The translations under genes and the position numbers were made by a program. A stretch of DNA of 64,000 bases. It comes from Leptospira kobayashii. GTDB lineage: Bacteria; Spirochaetota; Leptospiria; Leptospirales; Leptospiraceae. A model generated the notes under the pieces. It saw only the letters and a program-made list of their open reading frames with translations. It had not been told where the DNA came from and made no database searches. This document shows, piece after piece, positions 45,605 through 54,304 of the stretch (the first letter of the stretch is position 1; the number at the start of each line of letters is the position of its first letter). The DNA is taken from contig NZ_AP025028.1 of NCBI RefSeq assembly GCF_003114835.2, positions 1,640,001 through 1,704,000 of the forward strand. The letters run 5' to 3'.

Positions 45605-46201
45605 TTATTTCGTTATGACTTTTTTTACAATTTCTCCGGCTTCCAAATCGGGAGACTCTTTACGAATTAAGTCTACTTCCCGTTTTGCGGTTTTTTCATC
45701 GTAACCTAATTGAATCAATGCGAGAATGGCGAGATCGTCTTGGACATGCGCCGGACCGAAATCCTTTCCGGAGTCGTCTTGTAGAAAAGATTCCAATTTT
45801 TTGAGGTTTTGCTTGATCTCGAATAATATCTTTTCCGAAGTTTTGCCTTTGACTTTAGGGATTTTTTCCAACGTTTTTCTATCGTCAGCTTGCGCAATTT
45901 GGTATAGATCATCGGCACGAAAAAAGGAAAGTATCTTAAGCGCCGTCAATTCTCCTATTCCGTGAAGTGATTTGATTAATTTGAATAGCTCACGATCTTT
46001 GTTTGTTTGAAATCCGAAAAGTTTTTGGCCTCGGTCGGAGATAGAATGAAAGCAGTGGATAAAGATTTCTTTTCCGATGGATTCTCTTAATTCCAAATGC
46101 AAAGGGAAGGGAATCATCACTTCGTATCCCACTCCGGAAACTTCTATCAGAATAGAATCCAAATCGAGTCTGAGTAGGTTTCCTCTTAAGCTTGCAATCA
46201 T
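45605..46201 (-). CDS. ruvA: Holliday junction branch migration protein RuvA
   Basis: 198 residues. OB fold at the N-terminus (MIASLRGNLLRLDLDSILI), DNA-binding HhH region (FKLIKSLHGIGELTALKIL), and a C-terminal domain III (LAILALIQLGYDEKTAKREV) that contacts RuvB. Together these form the tetramer that holds the Holliday junction for RuvB. Convergent with the quinone reductase gene. No ruvB or ruvC next to it. Confidence 0.96.
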   Translation of the reverse strand: MIASLRGNLLRLDLDSILIEVSGVGYEVMIPFPLHLELRESIGKEIFIHCFHSISDRGQKLFGFQTNKDRELFKLIKSLHGIGELTALKILSFFRADDLYQIAQADDRKTLEKIPKVKGKTSEKILFEIKQNLKKLESFLQDDSGKDFGPAHVQDDLAILALIQLGYDEKTAKREVDLIRKESPDLEAGEIVKKVITK

Positions 46202-46280
46202 ACCGGATGTCTTTTAAGTTTAAAATCTCAGCCTCTTACCGCAAGCATATAAATGATAAGGGTTTAAAATAGCGAATCGG

Positions 46281-47114
46281 TTATATGTTCCAAATGGATG
46301 GATCGGTTCTATTTTGCCAAACTTCCTTGGCAAGCGTTGACCATTTTGTAATCTCTTGCAACGGAACTTTAGGATTTGTTTTCGATTCCAAGCCGATCTC
46401 AGCTTTGGTTTGGTCCAAAACCTTGATGAAAGAACCCGCTTTCGATTCATCACCTAACTTAATCGAGCAAACCACGATCAGATAACAAACTTCGAATTCA
46501 TATGTTTTTTCGGGAAAATCGGAAAGTCGAAATACTTCTTCCAAATCCGCGACTGCTTTTTTCAGCAATTCCAAATCTTCCGTTTTGTTGTATTTGTAAT
46601 TCAAACAGAATAGTCTCACATACCGGTGAGCTCGCTTGATCATGGAATATGGAATTTTAGCACCTAACTCCGTGCTCGCCTTATGTATCGCGAGATTTAC
46701 GCTCAATAAAACCGCTTCGGGAGTTCTGGGATGGACGAAAGATTCCGCGCTAATGGAAGGAGTGTTAAACTCAGATTTGATTTTTTTGGTGTTTTGTTCC
46801 CAATATTCCAAAATCTTTTTATCCGTTTCTGTATGTTTGTCGGTATGAGAAATACTTCCATGAAAATTGAAATCGGTTTTGGAAGCACCGGTGTAAAAAC
46901 AAATGGGACAAACGGTAAACTGCAATTCATTGAAGTCCAAATGAATGTATTTCGGATTGTCATCGTAAACGGGAACTTCGAAAATATTATGATGGATGGG
47001 AAGAGTTTTTGCCTTTAAAGTATAGTTTTTAACTTCTTCATAACTACAAACCGGACATTGTACGTCTTGTAGAATGACGGCGCTTATTTGTTTTGTCTCT
47101 TCTTTCTCTATCAC
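46281..47114 (-). CDS. DUF2225-family zinc-ribbon protein
   Basis: 277 residues. DUF2225 layout: two CxxC pairs, VQCPVCSYEE and FTVCPICFYTG, likely holding a zinc, followed by a helical TPR-like region (about 130-260: YVRLFCLNYKYNKTEDLELLKKAV shown in parts). The same family in other spirochaetes and Firmicutes has no known function. The start is 3 bp after the MarR gene stop, so it forms a two-gene unit with MarR. Confidence 0.87.
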   Translation of the reverse strand: MIEKEETKQISAVILQDVQCPVCSYEEVKNYTLKAKTLPIHHNIFEVPVYDDNPKYIHLDFNELQFTVCPICFYTGASKTDFNFHGSISHTDKHTETDKKILEYWEQNTKKIKSEFNTPSISAESFVHPRTPEAVLLSVNLAIHKASTELGAKIPYSMIKRAHRYVRLFCLNYKYNKTEDLELLKKAVADLEEVFRLSDFPEKTYEFEVCYLIVVCSIKLGDESKAGSFIKVLDQTKAEIGLESKTNPKVPLQEITKWSTLAKEVWQNRTDPSIWNI

Positions 47115-47116
47115 TA

Positions 47117-47599
47117 CTATCCTCCGGATAATCTTTCTCTTTCTTTCTCCATCATTTCTTTGGATCGAATCGTGTATTCAAGGATTAATTTTTGTTCTTT
47201 TTCGTTATAGGAAGAGAGTAGTGTTTCGGCACTGTTCGAAAGATTTCCGAAGATCTCTCCTATGAGTGAAAAGAATTTGGGATTCATTACGGGATGTACT
47301 AGTACTTTCCTTCTGTCTTCCGGATCATTCTTTCTGATTACCAAATTTTTTTTTTCCAACCGGTCTATGAGCGAAGTGATAGCTCCTGTGCTAAGTCCCG
47401 TTAGACGAGATAGCTCTCCTGCCGTTTGTGCTCCTTTCGTAAGTAGGAAATCCAAACATTTATGATCTGTTATATGGAGTCCGAGTTTTTCTGCTACTTT
47501 TTGGTGAAAGAGTATGGTCGCAGTACTTAAATTTTTGGATTCCTTTAGGTAGGATTCAAGGACGGATTCTTTGGATTTAGATGTTTTTTTTTCTTGCAT
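47117..47599 (-). CDS. MarR-family transcriptional regulator
   Basis: 160 residues with a winged-helix MarR fold: LLTKGAQTAGELSRLTGLS, then STGAITSLIDRLEKKNLV and the wing RKNDPEDRRKVLVHP. DPEDRR is the wing signature. Its start is adjacent to a tandem operator-like repeat (47601-47635), so it is probably autoregulated and controls the divergent small membrane protein. No cysteine pair typical of oxidant sensors is seen. Confidence 0.93.
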   Translation of the reverse strand: MQEKKTSKSKESVLESYLKESKNLSTATILFHQKVAEKLGLHITDHKCLDFLLTKGAQTAGELSRLTGLSTGAITSLIDRLEKKNLVIRKNDPEDRRKVLVHPVMNPKFFSLIGEIFGNLSNSAETLLSSYNEKEQKLILEYTIRSKEMMEKERERLSGG

Positions 47600-47600
47600 A

Positions 47601-47635
47601 TATCTTGATAGTTAAGTATCTTGATTGTTAAGATA
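47601..47635. promoter_or_regulatory. tandem operator for the MarR regulator
   Basis: Two 16-bp direct repeats, TATCTTGATAGTTAAG (47601-47616) and TATCTTGATTGTTAAG (47617-47632), differ at one base; the second with the following ATA forms an imperfect palindrome (arms TATCTTGAT / GTTAAGATA). It lies 2 bp from the MarR ATG and 24 bp from the ATG of the small membrane protein, so it fits an autoregulatory MarR operator in a shared divergent promoter. Confidence 0.7.
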
Positions 47636-47658
47636 ATTTACAATCAAGGAAATTACAA

Positions 47659-47835
47659 ATGAATGCACTTACAGAAACTGACAAGAAAGAATTTTACCAG
47701 GAAGGACTTGGCAAATGGTATTCTTGGGATTCCCCCATAGGACTTTCCGTCGCCATGATCTCCGCCACTTTGAGTCTCGCAGGGCTAGTCGGGACCATTC
47801 TTGTCGGTGTCCATTATTTGAAGTCCGCGTTTTAG
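47659..47835 (+). CDS. 58-residue single-pass membrane protein
   Basis: ATG at 47659 with AAGGA about eight bases upstream; stop TAG 47833-47835. The product has a hydrophilic N-terminus (LTETDKKEFYQEGLGKW), then one hydrophobic helix of about 25 residues (IGLSVAMISATLSLAGLVG continuing) and ends HYLKSAF. The reading frame is bounded by the MarR operator and a terminator (47851), so it is a complete transcription unit. No family recognised. Probably induced when MarR is released by its ligand. Confidence 0.75.
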   Translation: MNALTETDKKEFYQEGLGKWYSWDSPIGLSVAMISATLSLAGLVGTILVGVHYLKSAF

Positions 47836-47850
47836 GTTTAGATACGAAAG

Positions 47851-47885
47851 AAAGGAGAAAGACAAAATTCTCCTTTTCTTTCCCT
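47851..47885 (+). terminator. rho-independent terminator of the small membrane protein gene
   Basis: AAAGGAGAA (47851-47859) and TTCTCCTTT (47868-47876) form a perfect 9-bp stem with an 8-base loop, followed by a pyrimidine-rich tail TCTTTCCCTC. The downstream SpoIIE gene starts at 47910 and needs its own promoter. Confidence 0.7.
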
Positions 47886-47909
47886 CTATTTTAAGAGAAA
47901 CCTTCTTTC

Positions 47910-49934
47910 ATGGGTTCTCTGCATTTGATAGAAAGGTTCATCTTAGGACTATTTGTATCCTTTTTGTTTTGTTTCGGATGTTCCGGAGTAGAACAAACGA
48001 AGGTTAATGTACAGGACGGATTTTTGGATTTAAGTTCCTTTCGGATGGAAGATAGGAATGTGTTCCAGTTAGACGGTAATTGGGAGTTTTATTGGAACGA
48101 TAGTTTTGAAGATATAAAGGATAAAAATAGAATCCTCTCCGATTCGTTTATTCAAGTTCCGGGATCTTGGATAGAAGGAGGAAAATATCCTAAAGAGGGA
48201 AAAGCAGTATATCGATTGAATGTAATTACAAAGCCTGGCTCAAACGTTTTGGCTTTAAAGCTTTATGAGTTTCCCGAAAGTTACAAATTGTACGTCAATC
48301 GTAGATTGATACACGAAAACGGAAAGTATTCTCTTTCCAAAGAGAAGAGACAACGATCTCTAGTCCGTCCTTTTCTATCGTTCCCCAATGAGAATGGAAA
48401 AACGGAAATCATTATCGAAGCGATAAATTTCGAAGATAAAAATCCAGGTCCTAGAAGACCGATCTTATTCGGTTTGGAAAAGAATATCCGTAAAGTTCAA
48501 AATTACCAGCTGTTTACCGATATATTCAGTTTGGGAATTCTATTCATTATGGGAATTTATCATCTCGGTTTATTTCTCTTGAGAAGAAAAGATAAGGGAG
48601 TTTTACTCTTCGGAATATTCTGTCTTACTATGAGCTTTAGGATTCTAGTTACCGAAGAACATTATTTGCACCAATGGTTTCCTGAAATGAATAGTTTCTT
48701 CGAACAGGTTTTGGATGTGAGCTCATTTTTAGTACTGCCTCCCATTCTTATCGGAATATTCTCCACATTTTTTCGAAATGAAGTGGATCGAAAATATCTG
48801 CCATTTGTATATTTTGTCTGCCTATTTTTATCTTTGTCTTTTCTGATTACGAGATGGGAGTTTATATTTCTAGCTTACCTTGTGTTATCATTTGCAATCG
48901 GTTTGTATCTTTTCTATGTGCTTTTGCGTTGTGTGAATGCGGGACGGATCGGATCACGTGTTTTTTTGTTCGGCTGGCTTGTCTTTATCGGAACCGTCGT
49001 TTGGGATTTGTTATCATACACCAATATCATTCGAAGCATTTACATTAGCCATTTGGGATTTTTGTTTTTTATCATTTCCCAAGCCTATTTTTTATCCATT
49101 AAATTTGATCGTGCACTTTCGACTGCAGAGGAACTTACTGAAAAATTGGATCTGAAAGTTCAGGAAAGAACGAGCGAATTGAATCAAAGTTTGGAATTGA
49201 TCCGATCCGATCTGAATATGGCCAAAAAAATCCAGGAAGCGATTTTAAGAAAAAGAGAATTGAAATTGAACCGATTGAAGGTTACGGAAGTGAGTATTCC
49301 TTTTTCGGAAATAGGGGGAGATATTTATTTCGTAAGAGAGATTTCTCCCGGTTATGTGAGAACTTTTATCGCGGACGCAACGGGACACGGAGTGCAAGCT
49401 GCGTTGATTACGATGATGATCATCAGCGAATGTGAAAAAAGGATCAATTCCTTGCAATTGCCTTCCGAAGTGCTAAAAAGTATCAATGAAAATTATACGA
49501 ACAAATACAATGAATTGAATTTGTTTTTTACATGTTTTATTTTGGATTTTGATTTTACCAATCAATTGATCCACTATAGTTCCGCAGGCCATCCCATTCA
49601 GTATTTAGTAAGAAATTCCGAAATCATTTCTCTCAAAACAAAAGGTAGATTGATCGGGTATCACGAATCGGAAGAGTATTCTCATTCCAGTTTGCCGATT
49701 GTAAGTAAGGACAAGATACTTTTATTTACGGACGGATTGTACGAAGAATCGGATAGGGAAGGTGATATCTTCGGGGAATCCAGATTGAAAGATATCATTT
49801 CTAAGAATGCTTATAAAAATTCGGAAGATATCATCGAAAAGATTTTGGAAGAGGTGAAGAAATTCAGAGACGGACAAAAAACGGTAGATGATATTACTAT
49901 CTTAGGACTGGATCTTTTGGAATCAAATCTTTGA
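47910..49934 (+). CDS. 7TMR-DISM protein with SpoIIE/PP2C phosphatase domain
   Basis: 674 residues. Signal with cysteines C21/C24 (lipobox-like FLFCFGC), extracytoplasmic DISMED2-type beta domain (about 30-185: LDGNWEFYWNDSF), seven membrane helices (about 205-400), a coiled-coil linker (about 400-440) and a SpoIIE domain (about 440-670) with GGDIYFVREISP, IADATGHGVQAALITMMI and LFTDGLYEESDREGD. The metal aspartates are present. Acts as a sensor phosphatase, probably on an anti-sigma-factor antagonist, which is not in this window. Ends in a 38-bp convergent overlap with the PP-loop gene. Confidence 0.9.
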   Translation: MGSLHLIERFILGLFVSFLFCFGCSGVEQTKVNVQDGFLDLSSFRMEDRNVFQLDGNWEFYWNDSFEDIKDKNRILSDSFIQVPGSWIEGGKYPKEGKAVYRLNVITKPGSNVLALKLYEFPESYKLYVNRRLIHENGKYSLSKEKRQRSLVRPFLSFPNENGKTEIIIEAINFEDKNPGPRRPILFGLEKNIRKVQNYQLFTDIFSLGILFIMGIYHLGLFLLRRKDKGVLLFGIFCLTMSFRILVTEEHYLHQWFPEMNSFFEQVLDVSSFLVLPPILIGIFSTFFRNEVDRKYLPFVYFVCLFLSLSFLITRWEFIFLAYLVLSFAIGLYLFYVLLRCVNAGRIGSRVFLFGWLVFIGTVVWDLLSYTNIIRSIYISHLGFLFFIISQAYFLSIKFDRALSTAEELTEKLDLKVQERTSELNQSLELIRSDLNMAKKIQEAILRKRELKLNRLKVTEVSIPFSEIGGDIYFVREISPGYVRTFIADATGHGVQAALITMMIISECEKRINSLQLPSEVLKSINENYTNKYNELNLFFTCFILDFDFTNQLIHYSSAGHPIQYLVRNSEIISLKTKGRLIGYHESEEYSHSSLPIVSKDKILLFTDGLYEESDREGDIFGESRLKDIISKNAYKNSEDIIEKILEEVKKFRDGQKTVDDITILGLDLLESNL

Positions 49935-50643
49935 AATAAAATCCCGGCGCCTTTTTTTCCGAAGGAGGTTGAAAACAATTATCGTCATCCTTCGTTCCCA
50001 CTACGGGATAGGTTCTGTAAACGGATTCTCCTAAAGAAAACCGAATGGGAGTTTTGAAAATGGGTCCGTCGTATACAAAGGAATGATATTCTCCGTTTTC
50101 TCCGCAAGGATCAACATTCTTAGGAAGGTCTTTCAAAAAATCACGATCGATCTCTCTTCCTGAGAAGGAAGAATCCAGATAACTATCGTTAATACAGACC
50201 AAAACCGCTTTAAATCCCAAATCTATGAATTCATGTATGAGATCAGTCGTGTCCCTTTTCCAAATGGGAAATACTGCTTTCCATCCCATGATTGCCAGCT
50301 GGTCTTCTCTGTATTTCTTCAAGTCTTCTAAAAAGATATCTCCGAATATCGAATGACCAATTCCTCTCTCCGACCATTCTTTTATTTTAGCTCCGAGGAT
50401 GGATTCGTATTCGCTCATACTAGGATGTTCCGGAAGCAGTACTTGATCCAAAGGGATACCGATACTTGCCGCTTGTTCTTCCAGGAGCGATCCTCTTACT
50501 CCGTGCATGCTGATTCGATCGACGGAATGATTCATGGATGTGAGTAAACTTTGAATATCATATTCATTGTTTTTTAAAATATGATAAAGAGCGAGGGAGG
50601 AATCCTTTCCTCCGCTCCAATTGAAGATCGCCTTGGGTTTCAT
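49897..50643 (-). CDS. DUF71 PP-loop ATPase (diphthine-ammonia-ligase family)
   Basis: 248 residues from ATG 50643; the longer frame to 50757 extends into the neighbouring gene. PP-loop SGGKDSSLALYH at about 9-20, later RGSLLEEQAASIGIP, SIFGDIFLEDLKKYRE and the GENGEYHSFVYDGP motif typical of the family. Eukaryotic members make diphthamide, but bacteria lack it, so this one has another ATP-dependent amidation or modification role, not identified. Confidence 0.87.
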   Translation of the reverse strand: MKPKAIFNWSGGKDSSLALYHILKNNEYDIQSLLTSMNHSVDRISMHGVRGSLLEEQAASIGIPLDQVLLPEHPSMSEYESILGAKIKEWSERGIGHSIFGDIFLEDLKKYREDQLAIMGWKAVFPIWKRDTTDLIHEFIDLGFKAVLVCINDSYLDSSFSGREIDRDFLKDLPKNVDPCGENGEYHSFVYDGPIFKTPIRFSLGESVYRTYPVVGTKDDDNCFQPPSEKKAPGFYFKDLIPKDPVLR

Positions 50644-50650
50644 TTTCGGA

Positions 50651-50953
50651 TTATAGTTTGTCAGCTTCCGCTTGGTATTTCGCGGATTCTTCCTGCGCTT
50701 TGTCGGCAAGATCTTTGTATTTTTTCTGATTTTCTGCAGAAGCCGCAGCTTTTCCACCTTGCGGTTGTTTGGAGATCGCTTCGTATTTTGCAGCTAATTC
50801 TTTATAATCTACCGCTCTTTTCGCAAAATAGCTTTTGGTCGTTTTGCGTGCTTCCGGAGTCACTGCTTCCTTGAGAAAGAGTTTTTCCAATTCTGAGATG
50901 GCGAAGATTTGGGTCGTGAGAAATAGAATGGATAAAAGGAATATTTTTTTCAT
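50651..50953 (-). CDS. small secreted Ala/Lys-rich helical protein
   Basis: 100 residues. Signal peptide (MKKIFLLSILFLTTQIFA) and a mature part that is highly charged and helical (EARKTTKSYFAKRAVDYKELAAKYEA, given in pieces; AASAENQKKYKDLADKAQEE), with no Cys or aromatic core. Probably periplasmic. No function assignable. Starts after a 67-bp gap from the DUF5683 gene. Confidence 0.78.
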   Translation of the reverse strand: MKKIFLLSILFLTTQIFAISELEKLFLKEAVTPEARKTTKSYFAKRAVDYKELAAKYEAISKQPQGGKAAASAENQKKYKDLADKAQEESAKYQAEADKL

Positions 50954-51020
50954 AGGTCTCTCCTGGTACGTCAGACTGCCTTTTTTTGAACTTCTTACAA
51001 TCAGAAAATGGAGTTCTCGT

Positions 51021-52181
51021 TTAGAAAAAGATACTATAACGTATATCCATTTTCAAGTACTGAGGGTCCAAACTTCTGGTTTGGTAGCCAGGGTCATCGC
51101 TTTTTAGTCCCATAGACATTCCCGGTTTATGCGGATCCGGATCTTTACGTTGGTACCCTGTGATTAGAATATGCGCAAGCGAAACCAGATAAACCGCGCC
51201 TACCATGGTAAGAGATGTTTGTAATGCATATTGTCTTTCTCTTACATTCTCCGCATTATGGGAGTTCACTAATGTTCCCGCATAATAGGGGACTGATGTT
51301 GCGTTAGGATCCATCAAACGAAATGCAGTCACAGTGTTGGACTGTATGCGAAAATGATCTCTGGAAGATTGATAGAGATCTTGTTTGTCCAATGCGAAGA
51401 GGGATGTGCCTAAAAAAGCGGCTAAATAGGTTGATCCTGTTTTAGTATCCCCTGCGTACAAATGTCCCCAACCGGGAAGTAGTGCTTGCCTCCAAAACAG
51501 AGACCACATAGCCGGAGGAGTGTAATCCGACTTCGTAGTTTTATCCTTATCTTTTGCATTTGGGTCTTGGTTGGAATCGGTTTCATTCGTGGCAATGTCT
51601 TCATCAGACTTAATAATGGATGCGGACTGAATCGGAATTTCCACAGGTTCCGATTTTGGATTTTCCAAAACCAATTTATAATCTTTGTTTTTATTCAATT
51701 TGGAAGATTCTACTTTGACAATGCTTGTTTTGTGGTCGGAAGTTGTTTCTAGTTCTACGGGAATTTTTTTGCCGTCCTGGATGATATAGGCTTTTGTCCC
51801 TTCGTAAAAATTATCACCGGATATTGTAAGTATATCTTTTCCATTTTCTCTTTTGGCAAGAGTTGACTGCGAACGAACGATAGGTGAACTGACTTGGCGC
51901 ACAACCAAATCCTTCCAAGAGGAAAACTTAGCAAGTTTCCTGAATTTATTATACACTCCGATTCTGTATGTATAAGTTCCTATTCCCAAAGGGAAACTGG
52001 CGGAAGGTTCTGAGGTTTCTTTTGTAAGGACTTTTCCTTTTGCGTCTTTGACTTCAATGCTATAACCGGAAGCATTTTCGATCGGTTTCCATTGAATGGT
52101 ATGATTTGTTTCTCCAAATAAGCTCATACTCAAGGAAAAAGATAAAACAGAAAATAAGTATTTTGATAAATTACTCTTCAT
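51021..52181 (-). CDS. DUF5683-type membrane protein with TIG-like region
   Basis: 386 residues from ATG 52181. Signal peptide (LFSVLSFSLSMSLFG), then a fibronectin-like strand region (IQWKPIENASGYSIEVKD), an IPT/TIG-like domain (about 110-195: DILTISGDNFYEGTKAYII), an acidic linker and a C-terminal domain with two to three membrane helices (PAMWSLFWRQALLPGWGHLY, DUF5683-like). The gene overlaps the FecR gene 3' end by 11 bp. It likely anchors a surface or periplasmic structure built with that FecR protein. Confidence 0.8.
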   Translation of the reverse strand: MKSNLSKYLFSVLSFSLSMSLFGETNHTIQWKPIENASGYSIEVKDAKGKVLTKETSEPSASFPLGIGTYTYRIGVYNKFRKLAKFSSWKDLVVRQVSSPIVRSQSTLAKRENGKDILTISGDNFYEGTKAYIIQDGKKIPVELETTSDHKTSIVKVESSKLNKNKDYKLVLENPKSEPVEIPIQSASIIKSDEDIATNETDSNQDPNAKDKDKTTKSDYTPPAMWSLFWRQALLPGWGHLYAGDTKTGSTYLAAFLGTSLFALDKQDLYQSSRDHFRIQSNTVTAFRLMDPNATSVPYYAGTLVNSHNAENVRERQYALQTSLTMVGAVYLVSLAHILITGYQRKDPDPHKPGMSMGLKSDDPGYQTRSLDPQYLKMDIRYSIFF

Positions 52182-54300
52182 ATTGAACGTCAGGTGATAA
52201 TACCTCGACTTCCTCCAATATGGCATCCAATTCCACTTTGAATGTGGATGTATTTTCTCCCGGTTTCCCTGAATCGGCGGACGCTACCGTCCAGCGGAAT
52301 TCACCTTCGTCTAACAGGTCTAATTTTTTAAAATCAACCTGAGCGTTTTTGGAAACGACCGAATAAATTTCCTTTTTACCGTTGAACAATCTGAATCTAT
52401 ATTCTTTGATTCCGGGAACAGGACTCCAACGAAATCGAATTGAATTTGACTTCGTCATATTCAATGTCTGACCTTCCGAAGGAAAAATCAATTTCAAGTC
52501 GGGGATTTCCTCTTCGGAACCGGGTTCGCCAGTCTCAAAATTTTTAGAACTTATCAGTGGAGAAGTTACAGTTAGTTTTTGTGAACTACTGGAGATAAGA
52601 ACCGAGCCATCGGAATTTAATAAAACCACTCTCCATACATATTCTCCCTCGTCCAAATCCTTTATGGTAAGTTTATTCTGAGCGGAGGAATACGATTTTA
52701 CGATTTTGGAAAAACTGCTGTCTGTAGAAATCTGCAATTGATAGTTTCCGGTATAAGAGAGTTTTTCCCAAGAGAATGGAATTCCGGAAAAGTATACATC
52801 CTTCGATGAAAAGGAAACATCTTCCTTGGGAGAATGAAGTTTGATCGTTCCTAAGGTTTTGATTTCAAAAGAACGAACGGCGGAAGATTCTCCGATAGAT
52901 CCGTCCTTGTTTTTTAAAGATACCTTCCAATGATAAATTCCCGCCGGCAACTTTTCTTTTATGTCTAAAAAATTTCCATCAACGGTCTTTTGTAAAATTA
53001 CGGATTCAAATTTAGGAGATTGGGAGAGAAAAAATTCGGAAGAAGAGGAAGTGGAAGACCAATTGAATCTGATTCCCGTTTTCTCGGCTAACACCAAATC
53101 TATGTTTGATCCTGGTTGAGGATTGAACAAGGTAGGAGGTTTGGGTTTGTCAGCTTCCGAAATATTAAAAGAAAATACGGAAGAGGTAAGTATCGTTCCC
53201 GAAGGGTCCGTCGATACCACTCTCCAAAAGTATTTGCCTTTTCCCAAAGGAAGGGAGATGGAATTTACCATCGTGGTAGTGGATTGGATTAATTTTCCGA
53301 AATCCTTTGTATCCGAAATTTCCAATTTGTAATTGGAGGACAATTCGCTTTTAGACCATAATAGATTGAGATAAACGGTTTCTTCGGCGGCGCCTATTTT
53401 TTGTCCGTTGGATGGAGATACCAAATCGACCGATTTTGTTTTGTAGATTGTGAATTTACGAACGGAACTTATCTCTTCTTCGGATTTCAATCTCCAGTAA
53501 TAAACTCCTTCTTTTAAGGATTTTTTAAAATTGGAACCTGTTATTTTTTCAGAGACGATATTCCCCGTAAAACCACTGTTTTGTGAAATTTCCAGTTTCG
53601 AGTTTTTGTAAGTAGGATTCGATTGAAATTCGAAATTTACGGTTTGTAAATTTTCCTGAGTATAAAAGCGGGCTAAATCATTAGGCGCAATCTGTTTTAA
53701 CTCCTGCTTTTTGATTTCCAGTTTTCCATCGCTACCTTGGAGGGTTGCTTTTTCATCCGAACCGATTTTTTGAGATTCCTTGCCGAGGGAGACGATTTCC
53801 GCTTCTCCTTTTTCCACGGCAACGGATAGGTTTTTGCCTTCTTCTTTGGAAAGTTTCACGTCTCCGTTTCCAACGGAAACGGAAGTTTCTCCCGTTTTGA
53901 TTTGTATCTTGGAATCTCCGCTCCCCGCATTTTGTGCGGAAAGAGACCCGTAGGCAAAGTCAATATTGGTTTTGTCCTCATCCAGGTTGAGAAGGATCAT
54001 ACTGTTTTCATTCAATTGAATTTTGGTACCGTCGTTCAAAGTGATTTCCGCATCGGCAGCAGTGGCCGTTCTGATGGAGTCTTTGTTCCGCAATGGAAAG
54101 TGCTGTTCCATATCCTCCCATACGACTCTACTTGCATATTTTCTTTGAACGGTCCTTTGTTTGAAAGTAATAGTTCCTATGATTTTCGCATTGCCTGCAT
54201 CCAATCGTTTGGTCATTTCATAATATAATAATCCCGATAATAGGAATAAAATTCCTATTTGCAAGATGATCATCCATTTTTCAAAACGAGAATAATTCAT
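52171..54300 (-). CDS. FecR-domain protein with five fibronectin-like modules
   Basis: 709 residues from ATG 54300; an ATG at 54333 with AAAGG five bases upstream would add 11 residues and overlap the cyclase gene. One membrane helix (about 8-30), a FecR domain (about 50-150: DAEITLNDGTKIQLNENSMI), and then five modules of about 90-100 residues in which F-x-W-S/E, L-x-IS, G-x-Y-x-WRV recur (GKGKYFWRVVSTD, AGIYHWKVSLKNKD, EGEYVWRVVLLNSDG, EGEFRWTVASAD). FecR here is not next to a sigma factor. Forms an operon with the cyclase and DUF5683 genes. Confidence 0.87.
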   Translation of the reverse strand: MNYSRFEKWMIILQIGILFLLSGLLYYEMTKRLDAGNAKIIGTITFKQRTVQRKYASRVVWEDMEQHFPLRNKDSIRTATAADAEITLNDGTKIQLNENSMILLNLDEDKTNIDFAYGSLSAQNAGSGDSKIQIKTGETSVSVGNGDVKLSKEEGKNLSVAVEKGEAEIVSLGKESQKIGSDEKATLQGSDGKLEIKKQELKQIAPNDLARFYTQENLQTVNFEFQSNPTYKNSKLEISQNSGFTGNIVSEKITGSNFKKSLKEGVYYWRLKSEEEISSVRKFTIYKTKSVDLVSPSNGQKIGAAEETVYLNLLWSKSELSSNYKLEISDTKDFGKLIQSTTTMVNSISLPLGKGKYFWRVVSTDPSGTILTSSVFSFNISEADKPKPPTLFNPQPGSNIDLVLAEKTGIRFNWSSTSSSSEFFLSQSPKFESVILQKTVDGNFLDIKEKLPAGIYHWKVSLKNKDGSIGESSAVRSFEIKTLGTIKLHSPKEDVSFSSKDVYFSGIPFSWEKLSYTGNYQLQISTDSSFSKIVKSYSSAQNKLTIKDLDEGEYVWRVVLLNSDGSVLISSSSQKLTVTSPLISSKNFETGEPGSEEEIPDLKLIFPSEGQTLNMTKSNSIRFRWSPVPGIKEYRFRLFNGKKEIYSVVSKNAQVDFKKLDLLDEGEFRWTVASADSGKPGENTSTFKVELDAILEEVEVLSPDVQYEE

Positions 54301-54304
54301 TGTA

